From the NCBI GenBank assembly GCA_965276765.1, contig OZ255627.1, forward strand, positions 3,100,001-3,164,000: a stretch of DNA of 64,000 nucleotides, in the 5' to 3' direction. Below the pieces are notes generated by a model. The model searched no databases, was not told where the DNA came from, and saw only the letters and a list, made by a program, of their open reading frames with translations. Below are positions 8,957 through 16,726 of this stretch, in pieces; position 1 is the stretch's first letter; each line of letters starts with the position of its first letter. This DNA comes from G965276765 sp965276765. Lineage in GTDB: Bacteria > Actinomycetota > Acidimicrobiia > Acidimicrobiales > Palsa-688. A program made the translations under genes and the position numbers.

Positions 8957-9588
8957 TCAACCCCAGAGCCCAGTACCACGTCCCGGGCATCTTCGAGCAG
9001 ACCAACAGGGGAGAGCGCGGCTATGACCTGTTCTCCCGGATGCTCGAGGAAAACATCATCTTCCTCGGGACCCCCATCGACGACTACGTGGCCAACGCCG
9101 TGGCCGCCCAGCTCCTGTATCTCGAGTACAAGAACGCCGACAAGGAGATCAGCCTCTACATCAACTCTCCCGGCGGCGAGATCACGGCGCTGTTCGCCAT
9201 CTACGACACCATGAAGTTCGTCAAGAACGACATTTCGACCTTCTGCTATGGCCAAGCCGCTTCGGCCGCCGCGGTCATCATGGCCGGCGGCACCCGCGGG
9301 AAGCGCTACGCCCTGCCCCACGCCAGGATCCTCATCCACCAGCCCTACGGTGGAGCCGCAGGTCAGGCCGCCGACATCGAGATCCAGGCCAAGGAGATCC
9401 TACGGATGCGAGACCTCCTCAACCTCATGCTCGCCAATGACAGCGGCCAGAGCGTCGAGAAGGTCGCACGTGATACCGATCGCGACTTCATCATGAGTGC
9501 AGACGAGGCCCAGGGGTACGGTCTCATCGACGAGGTGATCAGCACACGCGAGCTGGCCAGCGTGCCCCAGGCCGCAGGCGTCGGCTGA
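8953..9588 (+). CDS. clpP: ATP-dependent Clp protease proteolytic subunit
   Basis: A 211-residue ClpP serine peptidase with catalytic Ser104 (GQAASAAA), His129 (LIHQP) and Asp178 (DTDRDF), which forms the degradation chamber fed by ClpX. Start is the GTG overlapping the tig stop. Only one clpP is present here, directly followed (16 nt) by clpX, while many actinobacteria carry two tandem clpP genes at this place; the sequence motif GQAASAAA resembles the second (ClpP2-type) copy. A partner subunit, if needed, must lie elsewhere. Confidence 0.95.
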   Translation: MINPRAQYHVPGIFEQTNRGERGYDLFSRMLEENIIFLGTPIDDYVANAVAAQLLYLEYKNADKEISLYINSPGGEITALFAIYDTMKFVKNDISTFCYGQAASAAAVIMAGGTRGKRYALPHARILIHQPYGGAAGQAADIEIQAKEILRMRDLLNLMLANDSGQSVEKVARDTDRDFIMSADEAQGYGLIDEVISTRELASVPQAAGVG

Positions 9589-9604
9589 GGGTCGGGGGAG
9601 CGCA

Positions 9605-10879
9605 GTGGCGAAATTTGGAGAGTCGAGCGATCTGGTCAAGTGCTCGTTTTGCGGCAAATCCCAGAAACAGGTCAAAAAGCTCATTGCCGGACCTGGTGTC
9701 TACATCTGTGATGAGTGTATTGACCTGTGCAACGACATCATCGAGGAGGAGCTGTCCGAGACCTCCGAGGTCCATTTCGACGAATTGCCCAAACCCACTG
9801 AGATCTTTACTTTCCTCAATGGCTACGTAATCGGACAGGAACGGGCGAAGAAGATCCTCTCCGTCGCCGTGTACAACCACTACAAGCGGGTGCAGGCCGG
9901 CGGCTACAACGACGCCGAGGTCGAGCTGCAGAAGTCGAACATCCTCCTGCTCGGCCCGACCGGGTGCGGGAAGACGTTCCTGGCCCAGACGCTGGCCCGC
10001 ATGCTGAACGTGCCGTTCGCCATCGCCGACGCTACGGCGCTTACCGAGGCCGGCTACGTCGGTGAGGATGTCGAAAACATCCTCCTCAAGCTCATCCAGG
10101 CCGCCGACTACGACGTCAAGAAGGCCGAGACGGGCATCATCTACATCGACGAGATCGACAAGATCGCCCGCAAGAGCGAAAATCCGTCGATAACCCGCGA
10201 CGTCTCGGGCGAGGGCGTGCAACAGGCGCTCCTGAAGATCCTGGAGGGCACGACCGCTTCGGTGCCCCCGCAGGGGGGCCGTAAGCACCCCCACCAAGAG
10301 TTCATCCAGATCGACACCACCAATATCCTCTTCATCTGCGGCGGGGCCTTTGCCGGCCTCGATCGCCTTATCGAGAGCCGGCTCGGCCGGCAGGGGATCG
10401 GCTTCAGGGCCGATATCCGCAAGGCGGACGAACGCGGTGAGGGCGATCTCCTGGCCCAGGTGCTGCCCGAGGATCTGCTCAAGTTCGGTTTGATCCCCGA
10501 GTTCGTCGGCCGCCTCCCGGTCATCGGAGCGGTGTCCAACCTCGACAAGGATGCCCTCGTTCGCATCCTCAATGAGCCCAAGAACGCGCTGATCAAGCAG
10601 TACCGCAGGACCTTCGAGCTCGACAACGTCGAGCTGGTCTTCACCGACGACGCCCTCGAGGCCGTGGCCGAGCAGGCCCTCCTGCGGGGGACGGGCGCCC
10701 GCGGGCTGCGCGCCATCCTCGAGGAGGTGCTCCTCGAGGTCATGTACGACCTGCCGAGCCGCAACGACATCGGCCAGTGCGTCATCGACCGCTCGGTCGT
10801 GCTCGAGAAGGTCAACCCGACGCTCGTGCCGAGAACCGAGCCGCACAAGGAGAGCAGGCCCAGGCGGGCTGCGTCCTGA
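9605..10879 (+). CDS. clpX: ATP-dependent Clp protease ATP-binding subunit ClpX
   Basis: A 424-residue AAA+ unfoldase that selects and threads substrates into ClpP. The N-terminal zinc-binding domain has CxxC pairs at Cys13/Cys16 and Cys35/Cys38; Walker A GPTGCGKT is near 118-125, Walker B IIYIDEIDK near 180, and the pore/sensor motifs (GYVGEDVE, GTGARGLRAI) follow. GTG start with a gggag ribosome site, 16 nt after clpP. Length is normal for the family. Confidence 0.96.
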   Translation: MAKFGESSDLVKCSFCGKSQKQVKKLIAGPGVYICDECIDLCNDIIEEELSETSEVHFDELPKPTEIFTFLNGYVIGQERAKKILSVAVYNHYKRVQAGGYNDAEVELQKSNILLLGPTGCGKTFLAQTLARMLNVPFAIADATALTEAGYVGEDVENILLKLIQAADYDVKKAETGIIYIDEIDKIARKSENPSITRDVSGEGVQQALLKILEGTTASVPPQGGRKHPHQEFIQIDTTNILFICGGAFAGLDRLIESRLGRQGIGFRADIRKADERGEGDLLAQVLPEDLLKFGLIPEFVGRLPVIGAVSNLDKDALVRILNEPKNALIKQYRRTFELDNVELVFTDDALEAVAEQALLRGTGARGLRAILEEVLLEVMYDLPSRNDIGQCVIDRSVVLEKVNPTLVPRTEPHKESRPRRAAS

Positions 10880-10913
10880 TTCACATTCCAGGGGAAACGG
10901 CGGCCCGGCCGTG

Positions 10914-12398
10914 ATGGACCTCGGCGATGCCCTCGCCTGGCTCGATCGGCACCAGAACCTCGAGCGCATGCTGGCCGACACCAAGACGGCGACCCCGGAT
11001 CCGGCGCGCATGCGCAACCTGGCCGACGTGCTCGGCAACCCGGAGCGCTCGGCGCCGGCCGTCCACGTCACCGGGACCAACGGCAAAACGTCGACGTCGC
11101 GAGCGGTCACGGCCCTGCTCATGGCCAAGGGGCTGTCGGTGGGGACATTTACGAGCCCGCACCTGGAGCGGATCAACGAACGCCTCACCTTCAACGACAT
11201 CCCCATCTCCGACGGCGAGCTGGCCGTGCTGCTCTCGGACCTGGCCGGCATCGAGCCGCTGCTCACCTCGCCCACACCGCCCAGCTGGTTCGAGTTGCTG
11301 ACCGCCGCCGCCCTGCGATGGTTCGCTGACCGTCCGGTCGACGTGATGGTCGTCGAGGTCGGCCTCGGCGGCCGTTGGGATGCGACCAACGTTGTCGATG
11401 GCGATGTGGCCGTGGTGACCAACGTCGGGCTCGATCACACCGAGTTCCTCGGGCCGACGCGCGCCGACATCGCCGGCGAGAAGGCCGGGATCGTCAAGCC
11501 GGGCTCGACGCTCGTGCTCGGCGAGACGGACCCCGACTTGTACCCGATCTTCGAGGCGGAGTCGCCGGCGGCGTTGTGGTGGGCAGGGCGGGACTACGTC
11601 GTGACCCGCAACGACCTCGCCGTCGGCGGTCGGGTCCTCGATGTGCGCACGCCCGGCGCCACCTACGAGGGGGTGTGGCTTGACCTGCACGGCGGTCACC
11701 AGGCTCACAACTTCGCCGCCGCCCTCGTGGCGGTCGAGGCGTTCTTCGGGGTCCCGGTCGAGGAGGCTCTGGTTCGCGAGGCGGCCGCGTTGTTGCGCTC
11801 GCCCGGTCGGCTCGAGGTCGTCGGGCGCCGACCGCTCGTCGTGCTCGATGGGGCCAAGAACCTCGAGGGCGCCCGGGCCGCCGCCTCGGCCGTAGCCACA
11901 GACTTCGGTGGCCCCGACCTAGCTGGTTCGGCCGGCGGCCGGGGGGTGGGTGCCGGCAGGCCCGGGGCGGCCGGGGCGCCTGGGGCCACCGGGAGCGCCG
12001 GGGCAGGAGGGGGCGGAGCAGGCGGGGGCGAGGCCGACGCCGGGGGGGCTGGGGCCGGGTTGGCGCCGCGGGTGCGAGCGGAGATCCTGGTGGTCGGCAT
12101 GCTGGCCGGCAAGGACCCGGCCGAGATGCTGCGGGCCCTCGGGGCGGAGCGGGCTCGTCTCGTCGTCACCTGCCCTCCGCCCTCGCCGCGTGCCGTTCCC
12201 GCCGGCGTGGTCGCCGATGCCGCGCGTGGGCTCGAGGTTGCCGGGCTCGAGGTGGTGGCGGTCGACTCGGTTGCCGACGCGCTCGACGTGGCTCTGGCCC
12301 ACGCCGGTCCCGACGACCTCGTCCTCGTGGCGGGATCGCTCTATGTGGTGGGAGCGGCACGTGCTGCGCTTGCCGGCCGGTTACCGGCACCCCGCTGA
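10914..12398 (+). CDS. folC: Folylpolyglutamate synthase / dihydrofolate synthase
   Basis: A Mur-ligase-like ATP enzyme that adds glutamate to folates (and, in bifunctional members, makes dihydrofolate). Visible are the P-loop VTGTNGKTS, the SPHLERINER motif, and VGLGGRWDATN and GLDHTEFLG in the central domain; the C-terminal glutamate-ligase domain holds LDGAKN. Between this and the last strand (nucleotides about 11920-12066) there is a roughly 45-residue Gly/Ala-rich insertion, probably a flexible loop. The start is the ATG at 10914 or the adjacent in-frame GTG at 10911, after a CAGGGGAAA ribosome site, 31 nt behind clpX. Confidence 0.9.
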   Translation: MDLGDALAWLDRHQNLERMLADTKTATPDPARMRNLADVLGNPERSAPAVHVTGTNGKTSTSRAVTALLMAKGLSVGTFTSPHLERINERLTFNDIPISDGELAVLLSDLAGIEPLLTSPTPPSWFELLTAAALRWFADRPVDVMVVEVGLGGRWDATNVVDGDVAVVTNVGLDHTEFLGPTRADIAGEKAGIVKPGSTLVLGETDPDLYPIFEAESPAALWWAGRDYVVTRNDLAVGGRVLDVRTPGATYEGVWLDLHGGHQAHNFAAALVAVEAFFGVPVEEALVREAAALLRSPGRLEVVGRRPLVVLDGAKNLEGARAAASAVATDFGGPDLAGSAGGRGVGAGRPGAAGAPGATGSAGAGGGGAGGGEADAGGAGAGLAPRVRAEILVVGMLAGKDPAEMLRALGAERARLVVTCPPPSPRAVPAGVVADAARGLEVAGLEVVAVDSVADALDVALAHAGPDDLVLVAGSLYVVGAARAALAGRLPAPR

Positions 12399-12431
12399 CC
12401 GACCTCACCCCCTCGTCGCCCCCGCCGGCGG

Positions 12432-12482
12432 CTTTCTTTGCCCACTTTTACAGAGTCAGTATGTAAAAGTGGGCAAAGAAAG
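12432..12482. repeat. Perfect palindromic repeat, 21-bp arms with 9-nt loop
   Basis: Arms 12432-12452 and 12462-12482 are exact reverse complements (core GCCCACTTTTACA / TGTAAAAGTGGGC), loop gagtcagta. It lies between folC and the DUF559-like gene. No T-run follows, so it is not a typical intrinsic terminator. Seventeen bases of the right arm (12465-12481) recur exactly at 36545-36561. Confidence 0.9.
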
Positions 12483-12498
12483 GACCCCAGAGCCACCG

Positions 12499-12527
12499 TT
12501 GAACTCGTCAAGTGACTGAAGTATAGT
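12499..12527 (+). promoter_or_regulatory. Sigma-70-type promoter of the DUF559-like gene
   Basis: TTGAAC (12499-12504), 17-nt spacer, TATAGT (12522-12527). The ATG follows 8 nt after the -10 box, so transcription should begin at or next to the start codon (leaderless). Confidence 0.65.
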
Positions 12528-12535
12528 GAAATAGC

Positions 12536-13507
12536 ATGAAGCGGCTGACGCGAGCGGTTCTTGACGCCTACCTGGCCGGTCATCACGGGGTGATCAGCCG
12601 GCGTACGGCCCTGGGGCTCGGACTGCGCCGGAACCAAGTCGAATGGTGCCTGTCGAGCGGCGCCTGGCGGACTGTCTATCGAGGCGTGTACATGGTTGCC
12701 AATCAAGAGGTCGGGCCGGAGGCCCGACTCGTTGCCGCCTGTCTGGCGGCAGGGAGCTCTGCGGTCGCGTCGCACCGTTCGGCCGCTTGGCTGTGGGGCC
12801 TCATGTCCGAGCCGCCGGATCGCCCGACTGTGACCGTGGCGATACCCGCAAAGGTGCGCGTCTCGGGCATCGATGTCTACCGCCGGGGTGACCTCGACGC
12901 CGGCCGGGTGATCTTTCGCCGGGGCGTATCGGTTACCGACCCCCTGCGAACCCTCGCCGACCTCGGCGAGGTCGTCGACGAGCGCGACCTCGACGACGCC
13001 ATCGACCGTGCTCTCGCCGGCCGGCTTCTCACCGTCGACGGGCTCGAGGCCGAAGCGACACGCATCGGCCGGCAGGGAAGGCGGGGCGTGATGCAGCTGC
13101 GCTTCGCTCTCCAACGTCGCGGCCTGGTCCAGGGCCCGACGGCTTCGGTGCTCGAGAGCCGCCTGCTGCGCCTACTGAAGCGCTGGGGCGTGACACCCCT
13201 CGCCGTGGAGGCGGTGGCCGGCGACGGTCGCTACCGCCTCGACGTCCTCCTCAGCCCGGGACTTGCCCTCGAGGTGGACGGGTACGCATTTCACTGGTCG
13301 CCGGAGTCCAAGGCGGCCGACAGCCGCCGCCGCAACCGGCTGGCGCTCGCCGGCGTGCGCGTGATCGAGGCCGATTGGGTCACGGTTATGCGCGACCCGG
13401 AGGGGCTCCGCCTGACGGTGGAGGCGGCGTTGGAGCAGCACCGGGCCGCCGGCCGCGCTGGGACAGGCACCCGCGCGGAGAGCCGGTCGGCGCAGACCGC
13501 TTCGTAA
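12536..13507 (+). CDS. AbiEi-like winged-helix protein with C-terminal DUF559 (Vsr/REase-like) domain
   Basis: A 323-residue two-domain protein. The N-terminal part (about 1-75: VISRRTALGLGLRRNQVEWCLSSG...VYRGVY) matches the winged-helix region of AbiEi-type antitoxin proteins; the C-terminal part (about 225-300: YRLDVLLSPGLALEVDGYAFHW ... DSRRRNRLALAGVRVIEADW) has the D ... ExD pattern of the PD-(D/E)XK-like DUF559/Vsr family, suggesting a nuclease. No toxin or methylase partner is adjacent, so it looks solitary; such genes are often present in many copies in actinobacteria. It has its own promoter and sits 54 nt from a perfect palindrome. Biological role unknown. Confidence 0.75.
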   Translation: MKRLTRAVLDAYLAGHHGVISRRTALGLGLRRNQVEWCLSSGAWRTVYRGVYMVANQEVGPEARLVAACLAAGSSAVASHRSAAWLWGLMSEPPDRPTVTVAIPAKVRVSGIDVYRRGDLDAGRVIFRRGVSVTDPLRTLADLGEVVDERDLDDAIDRALAGRLLTVDGLEAEATRIGRQGRRGVMQLRFALQRRGLVQGPTASVLESRLLRLLKRWGVTPLAVEAVAGDGRYRLDVLLSPGLALEVDGYAFHWSPESKAADSRRRNRLALAGVRVIEADWVTVMRDPEGLRLTVEAALEQHRAAGRAGTGTRAESRSAQTAS

Positions 13508-13592
13508 CGCCGGCCTCACGCCGCCCCCGCCGGCTGACGCCCCCCGGCCGGATCACGCCCCCGGCCGCGCCGGGGGCCGGCGAGTCACCCGC

Positions 13593-13598
13593 TAGCCT
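13593..13598 (+). promoter_or_regulatory. Probable -10 box of ndk
   Basis: TAGCCT ends 10 nt before the ndk ATG; no ribosome site intervenes. Confidence 0.4.
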
Positions 13599-13608
13599 CT
13601 CGGCCGCT

Positions 13609-14022
13609 ATGGACCGCACCCTCGTCATCTGCAAGCCCGACGCCGTCGAGCGCCACCTGATCGGCGAGATCGTCGGCCGGCTGGAGCGCAAGGGGCTGCA
13701 CGTCGTCGCCGGCGAGCTCCGTCATCTCGACAAGGAGACCGCCGGCGTCCACTACGAAGAACACCGGGGCAAGGTGTTCTTCGACGACCTCATCGCCTTC
13801 ATCACCCGCTCCCCGGTCATGCTGCTCGTCTTCGAGGGACCGGCTGACACCTGGAAGGTCGTGAGGACGCTCATGGGGGTGACCAACCCCGCAGAGGCCG
13901 CGCCCGGCACCATCCGCGGCGACCTCGGCCTGCTCACGAGCGAGAACCTCGTCCACGGCTCCGACGGTCCCGAGGCGGCGGCTCGCGAGATCGCCCTGTT
14001 CTTCCCCGGCCTCAGCGCCTAG
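13609..14022 (+). CDS. ndk: Nucleoside diphosphate kinase
   Basis: A 137-residue NDK that moves the gamma phosphate from ATP to NDPs through a phosphohistidine. The nucleotide-binding start TLVICKPDAVER, the VMLLVFEGPADTW and GTIRGDLG segments and the active-site His116 in ENLVHGSD are all present; length is standard. The ATG at 13609 is chosen because the family begins here; upstream codons in the same frame are proline-rich antisense-like sequence. Stands between the DUF559-like gene and mreB. Confidence 0.96.
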   Translation: MDRTLVICKPDAVERHLIGEIVGRLERKGLHVVAGELRHLDKETAGVHYEEHRGKVFFDDLIAFITRSPVMLLVFEGPADTWKVVRTLMGVTNPAEAAPGTIRGDLGLLTSENLVHGSDGPEAAAREIALFFPGLSA

Positions 14023-14199
14023 AGGGGCGGTCCATCGCCGCCGGCCCGAGGGACACGGCGACCGAACATACCCCCTGAAATGGGAAAATCGACGCTAGGA
14101 CGCCGACCGAACGCCCCTGGCGCGGGTGGATCCGTTCCGGTTTGCCCAGTACCCTGCACTCTTACGACCTCCGGACCCTAGACAGGAGGCCCATCTCTC

Positions 14200-15243
14200 G
14201 TGTCCGACAGTATTTTTTCCGGCTTTTTCGGCCGTGACATGGCCGTCGACCTCGGTACGGCCAACACCCTCGTGTACGTGCGCGGGCGCGGCATCGTGCT
14301 CGACGAGCCCTCCGTCGTCGCCGTGAACATCAAGGACGACCGGCCGCTCGCCGTCGGAACCGACGCCAAGCGCATGATCGGTCGGACGCCCAATCACATC
14401 CAGGCCATTCGTCCCCTGCGCGACGGCGTCATCGCCAATTTTGACATTTGCGAGAAGATGCTGGCGTATTTCATCCGAAAAGTCCACGGCTCACACCGGT
14501 TCGCGGCCAAACCCCGCATGGTGATCTGCGTGCCGTCGGGGATCACAGGGGTGGAGCAGCGCGCCGTGCAGGAAGCGGCCGAGTCGGCCGGGGCTCGCAA
14601 GCCGGCCCACATCATCGAGGAGCCCATGGCCGCCGCCATCGGCGCCGGCCTGCCCGTCCACGAGCCGACCGGCAACATGGTCGTCGACATCGGCGGCGGG
14701 ACCACCGAGGTGGCCGTCATCTCCCTGGGTGGCATCGTCACGAGCCAGTCGGTGCGGATCGGAGGCGACGAGCTGGACGAGGCGATCATCCAGTTCATCA
14801 AGAAGGAGTACAGCTTGGCCCTCGGCGAGCGCACCGCCGAGGAGATCAAGATCGCCCTCGGGTCGGCCTGCCCCCTCGAGGAGGAGCTGCACGCCGAGAT
14901 CAGGGGAAGGGACCTGATCACGGGACTGCCGAAGACGATCGTGACGACCACCGAGGAGATCCGTGAGGCGATCGAGGAGCCCGTCTCCTCCATCGTCGAC
15001 GCCGTGAAGGTCACCCTCGACAAGACGCCGCCCGAGTTGGCGGCGGACATCATGGAGCAGGGGATCGTGCTCACCGGTGGGGGAGCGATGCTCCACGGCC
15101 TCGATGCGCGCCTGGCCGCAGAGTCGGGCATGCCCATCGTGATCGCCGACAACCCGCTGCACTCCGTGGTGATCGGGAGCGGCCAGTGCCTCGAGGAATT
15201 CGAGGCGCTCAAGGCCGTGCTGATGTCGTCGAACACCCGCTAG
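14200..15243 (+). CDS. mreB: Rod-shape determining protein MreB (bacterial actin)
   Basis: A 347-residue actin-fold ATPase that polymerises under the membrane and places the elongation machinery. Phosphate-1 motif DLGTANTLVYV (about 13-23), IEEPMAAAIGAGLP, phosphate-2 VVDIGGGTTEVAV and the adenosine motif GIVLTGGGAMLHGL are visible. GTG start with an AGGAGG ribosome site (14184-14189) about 10 nt upstream. First gene of a rod-shape operon mreB-mreC-mreD-mrdA-rodA, which indicates a rod-shaped cell. Confidence 0.97.
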   Translation: MSDSIFSGFFGRDMAVDLGTANTLVYVRGRGIVLDEPSVVAVNIKDDRPLAVGTDAKRMIGRTPNHIQAIRPLRDGVIANFDICEKMLAYFIRKVHGSHRFAAKPRMVICVPSGITGVEQRAVQEAAESAGARKPAHIIEEPMAAAIGAGLPVHEPTGNMVVDIGGGTTEVAVISLGGIVTSQSVRIGGDELDEAIIQFIKKEYSLALGERTAEEIKIALGSACPLEEELHAEIRGRDLITGLPKTIVTTTEEIREAIEEPVSSIVDAVKVTLDKTPPELAADIMEQGIVLTGGGAMLHGLDARLAAESGMPIVIADNPLHSVVIGSGQCLEEFEALKAVLMSSNTR

Positions 15244-15261
15244 CCCAGAGGTTCCGCCCGC

Positions 15262-16098
15262 GTGGCCATGACCCGAAGTCGGAACCGCAGTCGCTACGTC
15301 GTGGCGATCCTGCTGTTGGCGGCACTGACCCTGATCACCCTCGACGCCAGAAGCAGCGGCAACGGGGCCCTTCGCGCCGTCCGCAATGTCACCCATACCG
15401 CCCTCACGCCGATCCAGTCCGGCATCCACACCGCCCTGCGTCCGGTCGGCAACTTCCTGACCGGTGCCGCTGACTATGGGTCCCTGAAGGCCGAGAACGC
15501 TCGGCTGCGCGGCCAGCTGCAGGGGTCGGCGTCGGCGGCGAGCCGGGCCCGCTTCGACCAGGTCAGGGCCGATCAGGTCCTCGCCCTCGCCCACCTCAAG
15601 TTCGCCGACGGCGTAACCACCGTCACCGCCGCTGTCACCAGCCAGGCGTCGTCCAACTTCGAGACGACGATCACGCTCAGCCGGGGCACGTCGTCGGGGG
15701 TTGCCTTCGGTCAGCCCGTGGTCTCCGCCGGCGGCCTCGTGGGTTCGATCACGTCGGTGAGCGCTTCGTCTTCCACCGTCACGCTGGTCACTGACCCGAC
15801 CTTCGTGTGCGGCGTCGCCCTGCCTTCGGCCAACGTCGGTACGGCCAGCGGACAGGGTGAAGGAGAGGACCTCAAGGTCTCCGTCATCCCCAACGGCACG
15901 GCGCACCCCCGGCTCAGGAAGGGCGACCAGCTGTCCACCAGCGACCTCGGCGGCTCATTCCCGAGCGGTGTCCCCGTCGGATCCATCAGCTCGGTGAGCT
16001 CGCCGGGCGGTGGCAGCAATCCCACGGCCTCGGTGGAGCCGGCCGTCAACACGGCGTCGCTCACCTACGTGGACGTCATGCTGTGGTCGCCGCAGTGA
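15262..16098 (+). CDS. mreC: Rod-shape determining protein MreC
   Basis: A 278-residue bitopic protein: basic start, one membrane helix (about 14-30: VVAILLLAALTLITL), a coiled-coil beginning at LKAENARLRGQLQG (about 75-90) and the periplasmic-type beta domain with VTAAVTSQASSNFETTITLSRGTSSGV...VVSAGGLVGSI. It links MreB to PBP2 and MreD. Start is the GTG at 15262 or the ATG at 15268, 18 nt after mreB. Confidence 0.93.
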   Translation: MAMTRSRNRSRYVVAILLLAALTLITLDARSSGNGALRAVRNVTHTALTPIQSGIHTALRPVGNFLTGAADYGSLKAENARLRGQLQGSASAASRARFDQVRADQVLALAHLKFADGVTTVTAAVTSQASSNFETTITLSRGTSSGVAFGQPVVSAGGLVGSITSVSASSSTVTLVTDPTFVCGVALPSANVGTASGQGEGEDLKVSVIPNGTAHPRLRKGDQLSTSDLGGSFPSGVPVGSISSVSSPGGGSNPTASVEPAVNTASLTYVDVMLWSPQ

Positions 16099-16156
16099 GC
16101 TTCGGTGTGCTCACGACCGCTGGGGCGGCGGGCCCCATCGCGGCGAGGAGTGGCCG

Positions 16157-16711
16157 GTGACCACGAGGCCGATGTGGGCACGGATTCGCATCGTGATCGT
16201 CCTGCTCGTCGGGCTGGTGGTGGAGACCACGTTCGGCTCCGACCTGCGCGTCCTCGGGGTCGCCCCCGACCTGATGCTCCTCCTCGCCGTGAGCGGCGGC
16301 CTCGTGGGCGGGTCCTACGCCGGGGCGTGGATCGGCTTCGGTGCCGGCCTGCTGGCCGACGCCGCCCTCACGACCACGCCCCTCGGGTTGGACGCCCTGG
16401 TGTGGTGCCTGGTCGGGTGGGGCATCGGGACGCTCAGGGCCAACGTGCTCCCCGACGGGCGGGTGACGAGGCCTGCGGTCGCCTTCGCCGCCACCGTCGG
16501 CGCCCTGATCCTGTTCCTCGTCGTCGGCGAGCTGGTTGGCCAAAGCCAGCTCGTCGCGCCGGGACGCACGTATCTCATTCGCGTCGTGTTCGTCGAGGCG
16601 GTATGGAACGCCGTGCTCGTCATCCCCGTCGTCGCTGTCCTCGGATGGGCGGCACGAGGTTTGGCCGGCGCCGAGGCCCTCAACCGACCCGAGACGCTGA
16701 CCGCCCGATGA
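16157..16711 (+). CDS. mreD: Rod-shape determining protein MreD
   Basis: A 184-residue membrane protein with four to five helices (VIVLLVGLVVETTF, LMLLLAVSGGLVGG, AWIGFGAGLLADA, ALVWCLVGWGIG, LILFLVVGELVG), of the length and helix pattern of MreD. GTG start at 16157 has a GAGGAG ribosome site. Position between mreC and mrdA supports the assignment more than sequence, which is poorly conserved in this family. Confidence 0.88.
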   Translation: MTTRPMWARIRIVIVLLVGLVVETTFGSDLRVLGVAPDLMLLLAVSGGLVGGSYAGAWIGFGAGLLADAALTTTPLGLDALVWCLVGWGIGTLRANVLPDGRVTRPAVAFAATVGALILFLVVGELVGQSQLVAPGRTYLIRVVFVEAVWNAVLVIPVVAVLGWAARGLAGAEALNRPETLTAR

Positions 16712-16726
16712 TAGACAGGTAGCCGA

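Noticed and set aside
12432..12482. Intrinsic terminator after folC
   Set aside because: The stem is strong but has no T-run on either side, is AT-rich in parts, and recurs elsewhere, so it is better described as a dispersed palindrome. Termination is still possible.
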